This document shows, one piece after another, positions 53,160 through 62,989 of a stretch of DNA of 64,000 bases. The DNA comes from Bacteroidales bacterium (lineage in GTDB: Bacteria; Bacteroidota; Bacteroidia; Bacteroidales; Muribaculaceae). The translations under genes and the position numbers were made by a program. The stretch lies in the NCBI GenBank assembly GCA_015060975.1, contig SUXI01000011.1, forward strand, positions 1 to 64,000, written 5' to 3'. The notes under the pieces were generated by a model. That model was not told the origin of the DNA, did not search any database, and was given only the letters and a program-made list of their open reading frames with translations. How positions within the stretch are numbered: the stretch's first letter is position 1; each line of letters begins with the position of its first letter.

Positions 53160-55322
53160 TTATTTTATCAACTCTTTGCGAATGCTTCCGTCGCTCATTT
53201 TGATGATATTTACGCCTTTAGTAGGCTCGCTTAATTGGTGTCCATGAATGTCATAACGACCCACTTCTACGGCATTATTGTCAACTTCTACATCTTCCAC
53301 CCCGGCAATCTCTTGTATATTTGTGAATTTTTTCCATTCTGGGGCATTGGCATACGCATCTTTTGTCCCCTCCGGCACTTTTAAAATAGCCGAGTAGCTA
53401 CCAACGAATGAAACGGTCCCACATTCTGGAGGAATTTCACAATAAGATGTAACAGACTCTAAATTACACTTGTAGAACGATCCGGTGCCAATCGTTGTCA
53501 CTGAATTAGGGATAATTATCGAGGTTAATCCTATGCACTTTTCGAATGCATTGTTCCCAATTGAGGTTACAGAATTAGGGATAGTTGTATTTTGACAACC
53601 AAAGATAAGTGTATTTGTGGATGATTCAATTATTGCATTACAATTATCACGAGAATCATATTTAGAGTTTCCACTTTCAACAACAATTGATGTTAAGCCT
53701 GAACACAATGTGAATGCTTGGTCGCCAATATTGGTCACTGAATTTGGGATGATTACAGACGTCAACCCCATGCAGTTCGTGAATGCTTTGTCGCCAATAT
53801 TGGTCACTGAATTTGGGATGATTACAGACGTCAACCCCATGCAGTTCGTGAATGCTTTGTCGCCAATATTGGTCACTGAATTTGGGATGATTACAGACGT
53901 CAACCCTAAGCATCCACTGAAGGCATTATCTCCAATCTCTGTCACAGAATTGGGGATAATGACAGATGTTAAGCCTGAGCAGCTGAATGCATAGTTACTA
54001 ATCACAGTCAAAGAACTAGAGATTGTAACTGAGGTTAAGCTGGTGCAACAGTAGAACGCACAACTCCCAATTGTAGTTACTGAATTGGGGATTGTAACTG
54101 AGGTTAAACTGTAGCACTCATAGAACGCATATTCGCCAATTTCGGTCACGGAATTGCCAATGGAAACAGAAGTCAAACCCGAATGACTGAATGCATAGTT
54201 TTTAATTTCAGTTACGGAATTAGGGATGGTTACAGAGGTCAAGCTGGAGCAACCTGAGAACGTCCCGTTGCCAATACTTGTCACAGAATTGGGGATTGTA
54301 ACTGAGGTTAAGCTGTAGCACTTATAGAACGCATCTTCGCCAATTTCAGTTACGGAATTAGGGATGGTTACTGAGGTCAAGCTAGAGCAACCTGAGAACG
54401 TCCTATCTCTAATCTTGGTTACGGAATTTGGGATGGTGATAGAGGTCAAGCCGCTACAATCACAGAACGCATCTTCGCCAATTTCGGTCACGGAATTGCC
54501 AATGGAAACAGACGTTAAACCCGAATGACTGAATGCCCGGTTTCCAATCCATGTTACGGAATTAGGGATGGTTACAGAGGTCAAGCTGGAGCAACCTGAG
54601 AACGTCCCGTTGCCAATACTTGTCACAGAATTAGAAATGGTTACAGAGGTCAAGCTGGAGCAAGCTGAGAACGTCCCGTTGCCAATCCATGTCACAGAAT
54701 TGGGGATTGTAACTGAGGTTAAGCTGTAGCACTTATAGAACGCATCTTCGCCAATTTCAGTTACGGAATTAGGAATGGTTACAGAGGTCAAGCTAGAGCA
54801 ACCTAAGAACGCATCTTCGCCAATACTTGTCACAGAATTAGGAATAGTTACAGAGGTCAAGCTGGAGCAACCTGAGAACGTCCCGTTGCCAATACTTGTC
54901 ACAGAATTGGGAATTGTAACTGAGGTCAATTCTGAGCAACCTGAGAACGTCCTATCTCCAATCCTTGTCACAGAATTAGGAATGGTTACAGAGGTCAATT
55001 CTGAGCAACCATAGAACGTCCTATCTCCAATCCTTGTCACAGAATTAGGAATGGTTACAGAGGTCAATTCTGAGCAACCATAGAACGCATCTTCGCCAAT
55101 ACTTGTCACAGAATAAAAGCTCCCATTATAAATAACAGATGAGGGTATGGTTACAGATCCGCCATAAACCCAACCAGCCACTTCAACGGTTTTGTTAATT
55201 TCATCAGTGATGTTGTAATAAAGTCCATCGACCTTAAAAGTGTAGGCGAGAGTGGGAGGTCCTGCAGAAACTATTGCCATAATGATGACAAAAGCTTTTA
55301 ATAGTAAATTGTAATTTTTCAT
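53160..55322 (-). CDS. BspA-like leucine-rich-repeat surface protein (LRR_5), type IX cargo
   Basis: A 720-residue exported protein. Signal peptide to about residue 25, then a short N-terminal strand domain and about 24 repeats of a 23-residue LRR_5/BspA unit (LTSVTIPNSVTxIGxxAF). The C-terminus (about 650-720) has a YDIHGHQLSEPTKGVNIIK segment and ends in a basic Lys-Glu-Leu-Ile-Lys tail, resembling a type IX C-terminal sorting signal. BspA-like proteins bind host or extracellular targets in oral and gut Bacteroidetes. Repeats at 53710-53916 are nearly identical at DNA level. It is a paralogue of the protein at 55561. Confidence 0.88.
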   Translation of the reverse strand: MKNYNLLLKAFVIIMAIVSAGPPTLAYTFKVDGLYYNITDEINKTVEVAGWVYGGSVTIPSSVIYNGSFYSVTSIGEDAFYGCSELTSVTIPNSVTRIGDRTFYGCSELTSVTIPNSVTRIGDRTFSGCSELTSVTIPNSVTSIGNGTFSGCSSLTSVTIPNSVTSIGEDAFLGCSSLTSVTIPNSVTEIGEDAFYKCYSLTSVTIPNSVTWIGNGTFSACSSLTSVTISNSVTSIGNGTFSGCSSLTSVTIPNSVTWIGNRAFSHSGLTSVSIGNSVTEIGEDAFCDCSGLTSITIPNSVTKIRDRTFSGCSSLTSVTIPNSVTEIGEDAFYKCYSLTSVTIPNSVTSIGNGTFSGCSSLTSVTIPNSVTEIKNYAFSHSGLTSVSIGNSVTEIGEYAFYECYSLTSVTIPNSVTTIGSCAFYCCTSLTSVTISSSLTVISNYAFSCSGLTSVIIPNSVTEIGDNAFSGCLGLTSVIIPNSVTNIGDKAFTNCMGLTSVIIPNSVTNIGDKAFTNCMGLTSVIIPNSVTNIGDQAFTLCSGLTSIVVESGNSKYDSRDNCNAIIESSTNTLIFGCQNTTIPNSVTSIGNNAFEKCIGLTSIIIPNSVTTIGTGSFYKCNLESVTSYCEIPPECGTVSFVGSYSAILKVPEGTKDAYANAPEWKKFTNIQEIAGVEDVEVDNNAVEVGRYDIHGHQLSEPTKGVNIIKMSDGSIRKELIK
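53710..53916 (-). repeat. Three near-perfect 69-bp tandem repeats in the LRR gene
   Basis: Copies begin at 53710, 53779 and 53848. Copies 1 and 2 differ at one base in the first part, and copies 2 and 3 are identical for over 50 bases before diverging. Each encodes one 23-residue LRR unit. The identity at third positions shows recent duplication. Confidence 0.85.
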
Positions 55323-55347
55323 TTTAAATAGGTTATATTATTGGTTT

Positions 55348-55560
55348 GTAATGTTCCCCCTTTAATTGCTTTGCAATCAATAGGAGAGCTGATTTTGAGC
55401 AAGAGTTGGTGAGAAAACTGTCTCCTTTTTTGAAAGGGGGACGAGGCTCGCAGAACCGGAGGGGGATAGAGCAATGCTCAATTTATAACTCACAATGCGT
55501 CTGCCCTTATATCCATTCAGTCAAAACTCCTTTGTGCATTGTCAAAGAGGTTATAGCTCC
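55348..55560. other. Spacer between the two BspA-like genes
   Basis: 213 bases without a gene. A G-rich stretch (about 55430-55470, with GGGGGACGAGG and GGAGGGGGA) stands out from the AT-rich surroundings and resembles short degenerate intergenic repeats of Bacteroidales. It is not demonstrably a repeat within this window; a related C-rich stretch is at 57719-57765. Confidence 0.35.
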
Positions 55561-57408
55561 TTAATCTTTAATCATAATTTTCTTTGTTGAGCCATCGCTC
55601 ATCTTCACAATGTTTATGCCCTTTGCCGGTTCGCTTAGTCGGCGACCGTGAATGTCATAGCGACTTGTTTCCACAGCGTTATTGTCAACTTCTACATCTT
55701 CCACCCCGGCAATCTCTTGTATATTTGTGAATTTTTCCCATTCTGGGGCATTGGCATACGCATCTTTTGTTCCCACCGGCACTTTTAAAAGAGTCGAGTA
55801 ACTATCATAGAATGCATTATAATCACAAACAGGTGGTGTTTCGCAATAAGATGTAATAGTTTCTAAGTTGCAACCCTCGAACGCACCACCTCCAATTGTT
55901 GTCACTGAATTAGGGATGGTTATATCAGTAAAGCGATCGCAAAAATAAAATGCGGAATCTCCAATAGATATTACTTTATCGTGAATTTTAACAGTTTCAA
56001 AATCTAAACCAGCAAACACATATTGTTTAATTTCAGTAATATCCTCAGGAATAACCAAATCTTTAATTTCCTCACCATTTAAATACATATTGGATGCAAC
56101 ATAGCTTGGATTTGCCATAATATTGCCAAATTTAATCTTACACCATGCGGATAAATCAAAAATATTAACGTCTTGTAATATAAAATTATTATCAAATGCA
56201 TTGTTCCCTATTTCTGTAACAGAATTAGGTATATTTATAGATGTCAAATTTATACATCCATCGAATGCACTTGCTCCAATTATGGAGACTGAATTGCCTA
56301 TAGTTACAGATGCCAAATTTAAGCAACTTCTAAAAGCATTTACGCTTATTAATGTAACTGAATTGGGAATTATTACTGAACTCAAGTTGGTGCAAACCTC
56401 GAACGCCCCGAGTCCAATCTCGGTTACGGAATTGGGAATGTCAACCTTTGCCAAAGGACAAAAAGAGAACGCCCAATCACCTATTGAAATCAACGAATTA
56501 GATAAAGTTATCGATGACAATTTAGAACAGCCTTCAAATGCCCAGCCACCAATTTTTGTCACGGAATTGGGAATGGTCACTGAGGTCAATCCAGAGCAAA
56601 ATGCGAACGCATATTCTCCAATTGTGGTTACTGAATTGGGGATGGTGATAGATGTCAAGCCAGTGCAGTCCCTGAACGCATAAGGAGAAATCGAAACAGT
56701 TCCCTTTTTTATTGATATTGATGTGTTATCGGGCATGTCGCCTTTGTACTGATACAAAATATTGTTTAGATATATTTCTCCATCTGGTTTATTTTCAAAC
56801 CAAGTAGTACCTGAAAATGCATAATCACCAATAGCAGTTACGGTATTAGGAATCGTTACTGAAATCAAACCAGAACAATTTTCAAAGGCATAGGGAGAGA
56901 TCGAAACTGTTCCTTGTTTTATTGATATTGATGAGTTATCAGGTATGTTGCCTTTATACTTATATAATACATTGTTAATATATACTTCTCCATCAGGTTT
57001 ATCTTCAAACCAAGGAGTTCCATCGAACGCATAACGTCCAATTGATGATACAGAATTACCAATAGCTACAGACGTCAGGCTTGAACAACCAAAGAATGCA
57101 AAATTGCTAATCTTTGTCACTGAATTTGGTATTATAACTGATACCAAACTAGTACAATTCATAAATGCTCCGTCTCTTATTTCTGTAACTAAATAAGTTT
57201 TATCATTGTGTGAGACTGATGAAGGGATTACAACAACACCTGAATATTCTAATGAACCAAAAGTCACTTCAACAGTTTTATTAGATTCTGAAAGAAAGTT
57301 GTAATAAATCCCATCGACTTCAAAGTCGTGTGCAAGAGTGGGAAGTCCGCCGGAAAGCATTGCCACAATAGCGACAAAAGCTTTTAATAATAAATTGTAC
57401 TTTTTCAT
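55561..57408 (-). CDS. BspA-like leucine-rich-repeat surface protein (LRR_5), type IX cargo
   Basis: A 615-residue paralogue of the neighbouring BspA-like protein. The N-terminus (MKKYNLLLKAFVAIVAMLSG) is nearly the same as the other copy, and so is the C-terminus (YDIHGRRLSEPAKGINIVK, ending MIKD). In between the LRR_5 units are more divergent and include two similar inserts (GEVYINNVLYKYKGNIPDNS and GEIYLNNILYQYKGDMPDNT) near residues 150 and 215. The C-terminal signal again fits type IX export through SprA. Confidence 0.88.
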   Translation of the reverse strand: MKKYNLLLKAFVAIVAMLSGGLPTLAHDFEVDGIYYNFLSESNKTVEVTFGSLEYSGVVVIPSSVSHNDKTYLVTEIRDGAFMNCTSLVSVIIPNSVTKISNFAFFGCSSLTSVAIGNSVSSIGRYAFDGTPWFEDKPDGEVYINNVLYKYKGNIPDNSSISIKQGTVSISPYAFENCSGLISVTIPNTVTAIGDYAFSGTTWFENKPDGEIYLNNILYQYKGDMPDNTSISIKKGTVSISPYAFRDCTGLTSITIPNSVTTIGEYAFAFCSGLTSVTIPNSVTKIGGWAFEGCSKLSSITLSNSLISIGDWAFSFCPLAKVDIPNSVTEIGLGAFEVCTNLSSVIIPNSVTLISVNAFRSCLNLASVTIGNSVSIIGASAFDGCINLTSINIPNSVTEIGNNAFDNNFILQDVNIFDLSAWCKIKFGNIMANPSYVASNMYLNGEEIKDLVIPEDITEIKQYVFAGLDFETVKIHDKVISIGDSAFYFCDRFTDITIPNSVTTIGGGAFEGCNLETITSYCETPPVCDYNAFYDSYSTLLKVPVGTKDAYANAPEWEKFTNIQEIAGVEDVEVDNNAVETSRYDIHGRRLSEPAKGINIVKMSDGSTKKIMIKD

Positions 57409-57433
57409 TTTAAATAGGTTATATTATTGGTTT
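57401..57433 (-). repeat. Shared 33-bp leader of the two BspA-like genes
   Basis: The 33 bases around the start of this gene (57401-57433) are identical to 55315-55347 at the paralogue. The match includes the start codon and 25 bases upstream. It marks a duplication that carried the leader, or conversion between the copies. Confidence 0.85.
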
Positions 57434-57478
57434 ATAGTTGATTATAAGATAATTAGTTATGAAATTATGTTCTCAGTT

Positions 57479-57650
57479 TTAATAAGAGAGTGTCACAAAT
57501 ATCTTAAATATCTGTAAATCAACCACATAAACCAAGGCAAAATATGACGACTTGCAACGAAATGATTAATCTCGTTGCTATTTTTTATGAGTTGTATTTT
57601 GTAAGCGTTTGATTTTTAATTACTTTTGCAAAGTGACACTCTCTTATTAA
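57479..57650. mobile_element. 172-bp element bounded by 18-bp perfect inverted repeats (MITE or IS remnant)
   Basis: TTAATAAGAGAGTGTCAC (57479-57496) and GTGACACTCTCTTATTAA (57633-57650) are exact inverses. The interior carries a plus-strand terminator-like hairpin (GCAACGA 57554-57560 / TCGTTGC 57572-57578, then TATTTTTT) and no ORF. The right end continues into a hairpin, CACTCTCTT-ATT-AAGAGAGTG. No clear target duplication was seen. Size and ends suggest a MITE or the decayed end of an insertion sequence. Confidence 0.5.
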
Positions 57651-58018
57651 GAGAGTGATTTTAATAAATTTTAAGTATTGAAATTGCATACCGATAATCA
57701 AGGGAGATAACAAACTGTCCCCTTTTATGTTTATTTTGTCAAATAACCCCCTCCCGGCTACGCCGTACTGACTCTGTTTTCGATGGGCTGCATTCGGCAA
57801 TAATCAAAAATATCCTCAAAGAAAATCTAATAAATCTTCACAAAGTAATTTATAGAAGTTCCCTAATGAACTTTTTTAAAGTAGGTTTTGTTTTCTTTTC
57901 AAAAATTGAGTTAAACGGAATTTAAAAAGTTGTACAGCGATGAGGCTTACTGTTGGTAGTGGTCCTTTTGTGCGATTAATGTTTCTTATGGTTAGGTATT
58001 ACACTAAATTGCTCTAAT
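57651..58018. other. Intergenic region upstream of katA
   Basis: About 370 bases with no credible gene. Features are a weak hairpin AAGTTC/GAACTT at 57856-57873 followed by T6, and a C-rich stretch near 57725-57765. The katA promoter should lie in the last 100 bases; no full consensus match was identified. Confidence 0.4.
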
Positions 58019-59473
58019 ATGAAAAGAAAACGACTCACATCGGTAAATGGGCGACCTATTGCCGATAATCAAAACATTCAGACTGCCGGGGTGCGCGGAC
58101 CGGTGTTGATGCAAGACCCTTGGTTTCTCGAAAAACTTGGTCATTTCGATCGCGAGGTGATTCCCGAACGACGCATGCACGCTAAAGGCGCAGGGGCATA
58201 CGGTACGTTTACCGTGACTCACGACATTACACAATACACTCGTGCCTCAATTTTCAGTAAGGTTGGGAAACAGACGGAGTGTTTCGTGCGATTCTCTACC
58301 GTGGCAGGTGAACGAGGTGCCGCCGATGCCGAGCGCGACATTCGTGGATTTGCCATGAAGTTTTATACCGACGAGGGGAATTGGGACCTCGTGGGGAACA
58401 ACACCCCGGTGTTTTTCTTGCGCGACCCTCTGAAATTTCCCGACCTCAACCATGCCATAAAACGCGACCCCAAAACCGGTATGCGTAGTGCCAATAATAA
58501 TTGGGATTTCTGGACATTGTTGCCCGAAGCGTTGCACCAAATCACCATTACAATGAGTCCGCGAGGCATTCCGTTATCCTATCGCCACATGCACGGTTTT
58601 GGCAGCCACACCTATAGTTTCTACAATGCCGACAATAAACGCACATGGGTGAAGTTTCATCTTCGCACACTGCAAGGTATTAAATGCCTCACCGACCAAG
58701 AGGCTGAAGCCATTATTGCCAAAGATCGCGATTCGCATCTCCGCGACCTTTATAACAGCATAGAAAAAGGCAACTATCCACGTTGGCTTTTCCAAGTGCA
58801 ACTCATGAGTGAGGAGCAAGCCGAGAATTACCATATCAACCCCTTTGACCTCACTAAAGTGTGGCCTCACGGCGACTTCCCGTTGCACGATGTGGGAATC
58901 CTCGAACTCAATCGCAACCCCGAGAACTATTTTGCCGAGGTAGAGCAATCGGCCTTCAACCCCATGAACATTGTAGAGGGTATAGGATTCTCGCCCGACA
59001 AGATGTTGCAAGGGCGTTTATTCTCCTACGGCGACGCACAACGCTACCGTCTTGGGGTTAATGCTCATCAAATACCGGTCAACCGACCTCGATGCCCATT
59101 CCACGCCTATCATCGCGACGGTGCAATGAGAGTAGATGGCAACTATGGCGACGCTATCAGTTATGAGCCCAATAGTTATGGTGAATGGCACGACTCGCCA
59201 CACCTCAAAGAACCGCCATTGGCGATTCATGGCGACGCGTTCAACTACAACGAGCGAGAGTATGACGACGATTACTATACCCAACCGGGCAATCTGTTCC
59301 GACTTATGCCCAAAGAAGAGCAGCAACTGCTTTTTGAAAACACAGCACGAGCCATGGGGGATGCCGAACGTTTCATCAAAGAACGTCACATTATAAACTG
59401 CTACCGCGCCGACCCCGCCTACGGCATAGGCGTAGCCAAAGCCCTCAACCTCCCCTTGCCCGAAGGATTGTAA
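58019..59473 (+). CDS. katA: Monofunctional heme catalase
   Basis: A 484-residue small-subunit catalase (2 H2O2 to O2 and water). The catalytic His54 is in [12 protein letters not shown], the catalytic Asn127 in [14 protein letters not shown], and the proximal heme Tyr in [14 protein letters not shown]. The protein has no signal peptide. By eye it is richer in G+C than its flanks, which may reflect strong codon bias or transfer. With oxyR and dps it forms the peroxide defence of this window; OxyR control is expected but unproven. It ends at a strong terminator. Confidence 0.97.
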   Translation: MKRKRLTSVNGRPIADNQNIQTAGVRGPVLMQDPWFLEKLGHFDREVIPERRMHAKGAGAYGTFTVTHDITQYTRASIFSKVGKQTECFVRFSTVAGERGAADAERDIRGFAMKFYTDEGNWDLVGNNTPVFFLRDPLKFPDLNHAIKRDPKTGMRSANNNWDFWTLLPEALHQITITMSPRGIPLSYRHMHGFGSHTYSFYNADNKRTWVKFHLRTLQGIKCLTDQEAEAIIAKDRDSHLRDLYNSIEKGNYPRWLFQVQLMSEEQAENYHINPFDLTKVWPHGDFPLHDVGILELNRNPENYFAEVEQSAFNPMNIVEGIGFSPDKMLQGRLFSYGDAQRYRLGVNAHQIPVNRPRCPFHAYHRDGAMRVDGNYGDAISYEPNSYGEWHDSPHLKEPPLAIHGDAFNYNEREYDDDYYTQPGNLFRLMPKEEQQLLFENTARAMGDAERFIKERHIINCYRADPAYGIGVAKALNLPLPEGL

Positions 59474-59520
59474 GTCTCAAGTCTCGATTCAGATATATTG
59501 GTCAACTAAGTTATAACACA

Positions 59521-59551
59521 ACAACGGCTACCGGGAATTGGTAGCCGTTGT
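59521..59551 (+). terminator. Terminator after katA
   Basis: ACAACGGCTACC (59521-59532) pairs perfectly with GGTAGCCGTTGT (59540-59551), 7-base loop, then TATATTTG. Confidence 0.8.
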
Positions 59552-59615
59552 TATATTTGTGAGATGCGAGTTGGAATGTCAACAGAAAATTCAACACTCC
59601 GCATCAAATCGGTTT

Positions 59616-59933
59616 CTATTTTTTGAGGAAGCAAGTTTTGAGGACAATGCTGCTGCCGTCGATTTTGCAGTCAACCTCTTCGGGATTATCGGTGAGACGA
59701 ATGCTTTTCACTTTTGTGCCGCGTTTGATTACCATTGACGACCCCTTCACTTTAAGGTCTTTGATAACAGTTACCGCATCGCCATCGAAAAGCTCGGCAC
59801 CATTGCTATCTTTTGCCACATCGGCATCATCGGGGTTGAACTCGTGAGCACAATCGGGGCAAACGTAAAGTGAACCGTCAAAATACACATATTCACCACC
59901 GCACTTTGGACATTTTGTGATCTCTTCAGCCAT
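59616..59933 (-). CDS. PhnA/YjdM-like zinc-ribbon protein
   Basis: A 105-residue protein of the PhnA (YjdM) family. The N-terminal zinc ribbon is CPKCGGEYVYFDGSLYVCPDC (Cys-x2-Cys and Cys-x2-Cys). The PhnA domain follows with ELFDGDAVTVIKDLKVKGSS and IKRGTKVKSIRL. Despite the name, a direct role in phosphonate breakdown is not established for this short form; its function is unknown. It follows asnS by 16 bases. Confidence 0.88.
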   Translation of the reverse strand: MAEEITKCPKCGGEYVYFDGSLYVCPDCAHEFNPDDADVAKDSNGAELFDGDAVTVIKDLKVKGSSMVIKRGTKVKSIRLTDNPEEVDCKIDGSSIVLKTCFLKK

Positions 59934-59949
59934 TTTAATCTATTGAGGA

Positions 59950-61347
59950 TTAGAATTCAGCATTGTTTGGAGTACGTGGGAATGGAATCACGTCGCGAAT
60001 GTTGGTCATACCTGTAACGAACAACAAGAGTCGTTCAAATCCAAGACCGAAACCGGCGTGAGGCACAGTGCCGAAACGACGAGTGTCGAGATACCACCAC
60101 ATATCTTTCATTGGGATATTCATTTCTTCGATGCGAGTCATGAGCTTGTCATAGTCTTCTTCACGCACACTACCGCCAATGATTTCACCGATTTGTGGGA
60201 ACAACACGTCGGTACCTTGAACAGTCTTGCCATCTTCGTTCATCTTCATATAGAATGCCTTGATATCTTTTGGATAATCTGTCATGATGACAGGTTTCTT
60301 GAAGTGTTCTTCCACGAGATAACGTTCGTGTTCGCTGGCAAGGTCGCAACCCCAATAAACAGGGAATTCAAATTTCTTGCCATCGGCAACTGCTTCTTCA
60401 AGAATTTTGATACCTTCAGTGTAAGGCAAGCGAACAAATTCGGTTGAGATAACTTCTTTGAGACGTTCAATCAAGCCTTTATCAATCATATTGTTGAGGA
60501 ATTCGAGGTCATCTTTACAATTTTCGAGAGCCCAGTTGATGCAATATTTGATAAATTCTTCTTCGAGGTCCATGAGGTCAGAGAGGTCGGCAAATGCAAC
60601 TTCAGGCTCAATCATCCAGAACTCAGCCAAGTGGCGAGGAGTGTTTGAATTTTCGGCACGGAATGTAGGGCCGAAAGTATAGATTGAACCGAGAGCAGTA
60701 GCTGCCAATTCGCCTTCGAGTTGTCCCGACACGGTGAGGCTTGCTTGTTTGCCAAAGAAGTCATCATCATATATGATTGAACCGTTTTCGTCTTTCTTCA
60801 AGTCGTAAAGGTTCTTTGTTGTCACTTGGAACATTTGACCGGCACCTTCGCAGTCAGAAGCTGTGATGATAGGTGTGTGGAAATAAAAGAATCCATGGTC
60901 GTGGAAGAACTTGTGAATAGCGATTGCCATGTGGTGGCGAATGCGGAACACTGCACCGAAAGTGTTGGTGCGTGGACGCAAGTGTGCTTTTTCACGAAGG
61001 AACTCCATTGTGTGACCCTTCTTTTGCATTGGGTATGTTTCGGGGTCGGCTGTACCATAGATTTCAAGTGTTTCGGCTTGAATTTCGGCACTTTGACCTT
61101 TACCCATCGATTCAACGAGTTGACCAATCACATGAAGACTGGCCCCGGTGGTGATGGGTTTCAACTGTTCGTCGGTAAATTTTTCCATATCAAAAACAAT
61201 TTGAATGTTTTTGATAGTCGAACCATCGTTGAGTGCCACGAATTGCACATGTTTGTTGCCACGATGGCTACGCACCCACCCTTTTACGCTCACTTGTTGA
61301 CCAATGAGTTGTGGGTTAAATATATCTACGATTTTAGTTCTTTTCAT
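59950..61347 (-). CDS. asnS: Asparagine--tRNA ligase
   Basis: A 465-residue class IIb aminoacyl-tRNA synthetase. The N-terminal OB-fold anticodon-binding domain is at residues 15-100 ([20 protein letters not shown]). Catalytic motif 2 is [25 protein letters not shown] and motif 3 is [12 protein letters not shown]. Length and motifs match AsnRS rather than AspRS. It is in a run rluB-like, asnS, phnA-like, with gaps of 27 and 16 bases. Confidence 0.96.
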   Translation of the reverse strand: MKRTKIVDIFNPQLIGQQVSVKGWVRSHRGNKHVQFVALNDGSTIKNIQIVFDMEKFTDEQLKPITTGASLHVIGQLVESMGKGQSAEIQAETLEIYGTADPETYPMQKKGHTMEFLREKAHLRPRTNTFGAVFRIRHHMAIAIHKFFHDHGFFYFHTPIITASDCEGAGQMFQVTTKNLYDLKKDENGSIIYDDDFFGKQASLTVSGQLEGELAATALGSIYTFGPTFRAENSNTPRHLAEFWMIEPEVAFADLSDLMDLEEEFIKYCINWALENCKDDLEFLNNMIDKGLIERLKEVISTEFVRLPYTEGIKILEEAVADGKKFEFPVYWGCDLASEHERYLVEEHFKKPVIMTDYPKDIKAFYMKMNEDGKTVQGTDVLFPQIGEIIGGSVREEDYDKLMTRIEEMNIPMKDMWWYLDTRRFGTVPHAGFGLGFERLLLFVTGMTNIRDVIPFPRTPNNAEF

Positions 61348-61374
61348 TATGAGAATATATGTTATTAGCTTTTA

Positions 61375-62718
61375 TTATTCAAATGAACCCATTTTCAAGA
61401 AATTTACCTCTTCTTGAGTGAGGTAACGCCAACGACCTCGCGGAAGGTTCTTTTTTGTCAATCCGGCAAAATATACACGGTCGAGTTTTGTCACATGGTA
61501 ACCGAGTGATTCAAAAATGCGACGTACAATGCGGTTGCGGCCTGAGTGAATTTCAATACCGGCTTGATTGCGGTCTTTTTCGGTTGCATAGCTTATAGCA
61601 TCGGCATGGATTGGACCGTCTTCAAGTTCTATGCCATCGGCAATGCGTTGCATATCTTCTTCAGCGATATCTTTGTCGCACCACACATGATAGATTTTTT
61701 TCTTCACATACTTGGGGTGGGTCAATTTTGAAGCGAGATCACCATCATTGGTCAAAAGTAACACACCGGTGGTGTTGCGGTCAAGGCGTCCAACAGGATA
61801 AATGCGTTCGTTACAAGCACCTTTGACGAGATCCATCACTGTTTTGCGTCCATTGGGGTCATCGCTTGTTGTGACAACATCTTTTGGTTTGTTAAGGAGT
61901 ATATAGCATTTGCTTTCAAGCGCAACAACTTTTTCATCATATTCAACGACATCGTTGTGAGAAATTTTTGTTCCTAATTCGGTAACGGCAACGCCATTGA
62001 CAAAAACCAATCCCTGTTGAATCAATTCATCGGCTTCACGGCGAGAGCAGATGCCTGCATTAGCCATAAATTTGTTGAGACGAATTTGTTCGTTTGGATC
62101 GGGAATAGGCATCTCATATTCAATGCGTTTTGGTCGAGCTGTGAAGCTTTTACCTTTGCGTGGTTGTACGTTTTGATTTTTGCGTCGTTGATTAGGGTTT
62201 GCTTGACGTGCCGGACCTTGCTGGCGGTATCCGCCTTGATTATATCCGTTTTGGTTATTATATCCATTTTGATTGCCATATCCGCCATTTTGACGGTTGT
62301 TGTAGCCGTTTTGGCGGTTATTGTTTTGACGGTATCCACCTTGGTTGCCATAGTTGTTTTGGCGATTATTGTACCCACCTTGGCGGTAATTGTTTTGGCG
62401 GTAATTGTTTTGGTTATACCCTTCATTTTGTTCGCCATCAACATAGTTGTTATATTGGCGAGGTTGGTAATTGTTGTTATAACGATTGTTGTTATATCCG
62501 CCTTGGCGATAGTTACCGTTTTGGTTGTTATATCGGTTGTTGTAATTGCCTTGACGATTATATGAACGTTGATGAGAGTAGGGGCGTTCTGATTGGAAAT
62601 CAGAATCAGATGAATAATTAACTTTCTCAAATCGTGCGGCTCCTTCGGTTTCTTCTATTGGCGCATTTCGGTTTTCTCCGATTCTAGGTCTTTTGGGTTT
62701 CTTTTCAATACTATCCAT
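61375..62718 (-). CDS. Pseudouridine synthase, RluB/RsuA family, with Asn/Gly/Tyr-rich N-terminus
   Basis: A 447-residue enzyme. Residues from about 45 to 175 are low-complexity and rich in Asn, Gly, Tyr, Gln and Arg, a prion-like composition. The S4 RNA-binding domain begins near 208 (IRLNKFMANAGICSRREADE) and the catalytic domain has PVGRLDRNTTGVLLLTNDGDL (nucleophile Asp) and NRIVRRIFESLGYHV. It likely modifies 23S rRNA. The disordered N-terminus is absent from E. coli RluB; such tails are seen in Bacteroidetes homologues. It heads the rluB-asnS-phnA run. Confidence 0.9.
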   Translation of the reverse strand: MDSIEKKPKRPRIGENRNAPIEETEGAARFEKVNYSSDSDFQSERPYSHQRSYNRQGNYNNRYNNQNGNYRQGGYNNNRYNNNYQPRQYNNYVDGEQNEGYNQNNYRQNNYRQGGYNNRQNNYGNQGGYRQNNNRQNGYNNRQNGGYGNQNGYNNQNGYNQGGYRQQGPARQANPNQRRKNQNVQPRKGKSFTARPKRIEYEMPIPDPNEQIRLNKFMANAGICSRREADELIQQGLVFVNGVAVTELGTKISHNDVVEYDEKVVALESKCYILLNKPKDVVTTSDDPNGRKTVMDLVKGACNERIYPVGRLDRNTTGVLLLTNDGDLASKLTHPKYVKKKIYHVWCDKDIAEEDMQRIADGIELEDGPIHADAISYATEKDRNQAGIEIHSGRNRIVRRIFESLGYHVTKLDRVYFAGLTKKNLPRGRWRYLTQEEVNFLKMGSFE

Positions 62719-62928
62719 AATTTAAAAATTAAGCCTCGCGGCGTAAAATACTTGTGGTTAATAAGGTTGTGTTTAAATTTATAACAGTAAAAAATGTATA
62801 TTTTTATAACAATGCAAAATTACATCAATATTTTCAGTGACACAATAAAAAAAACATTTTAATTTAAAGAAAAGATAAAAAATATTGATTATGTAATGTT
62901 AGAGTGAGAATGTATTATGAAAAAAGAA
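62719..62928. other. AT-rich intergenic spacer
   Basis: Poor in G+C and without a recognisable gene or repeat. It presumably holds the promoter of the pseudouridine synthase gene; no full consensus match was noted. Confidence 0.35.
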
Positions 62929-62960
62929 CACCCTTGATGCCATTTTGGTAACCAAGGGTG
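62929..62960 (-). terminator. Terminator of the outer-membrane protein gene
   Basis: On the minus strand CACCCTTG pairs with CAAGGGTG over 8 bases with a 16-base loop, followed by TTCTTTTTTC, 30 bases beyond the stop of the gene at 62990. Confidence 0.75.
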
Positions 62961-62989
62961 CGGAATTTATCAATTTTTTGTTTAATATT

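Noticed and set aside
53160..55322. CRISPR-like or satellite repeats
   Set aside because: The 69-bp period is the coding period of a 23-residue LRR unit in one long open frame.
57585..57800. 71-codon minus-strand frame upstream of katA
   Set aside because: Crosses the inverted-repeat element and C-rich spacer; no homology pattern and no promoter.
60058..60447. Long frame opposite asnS
   Set aside because: Antisense to a strongly conserved gene; explained by its codon bias.
62017..62621. Long frames opposite the low-complexity tail of the pseudouridine synthase
   Set aside because: Repeat-driven shadows of the Asn/Gly/Tyr codons.
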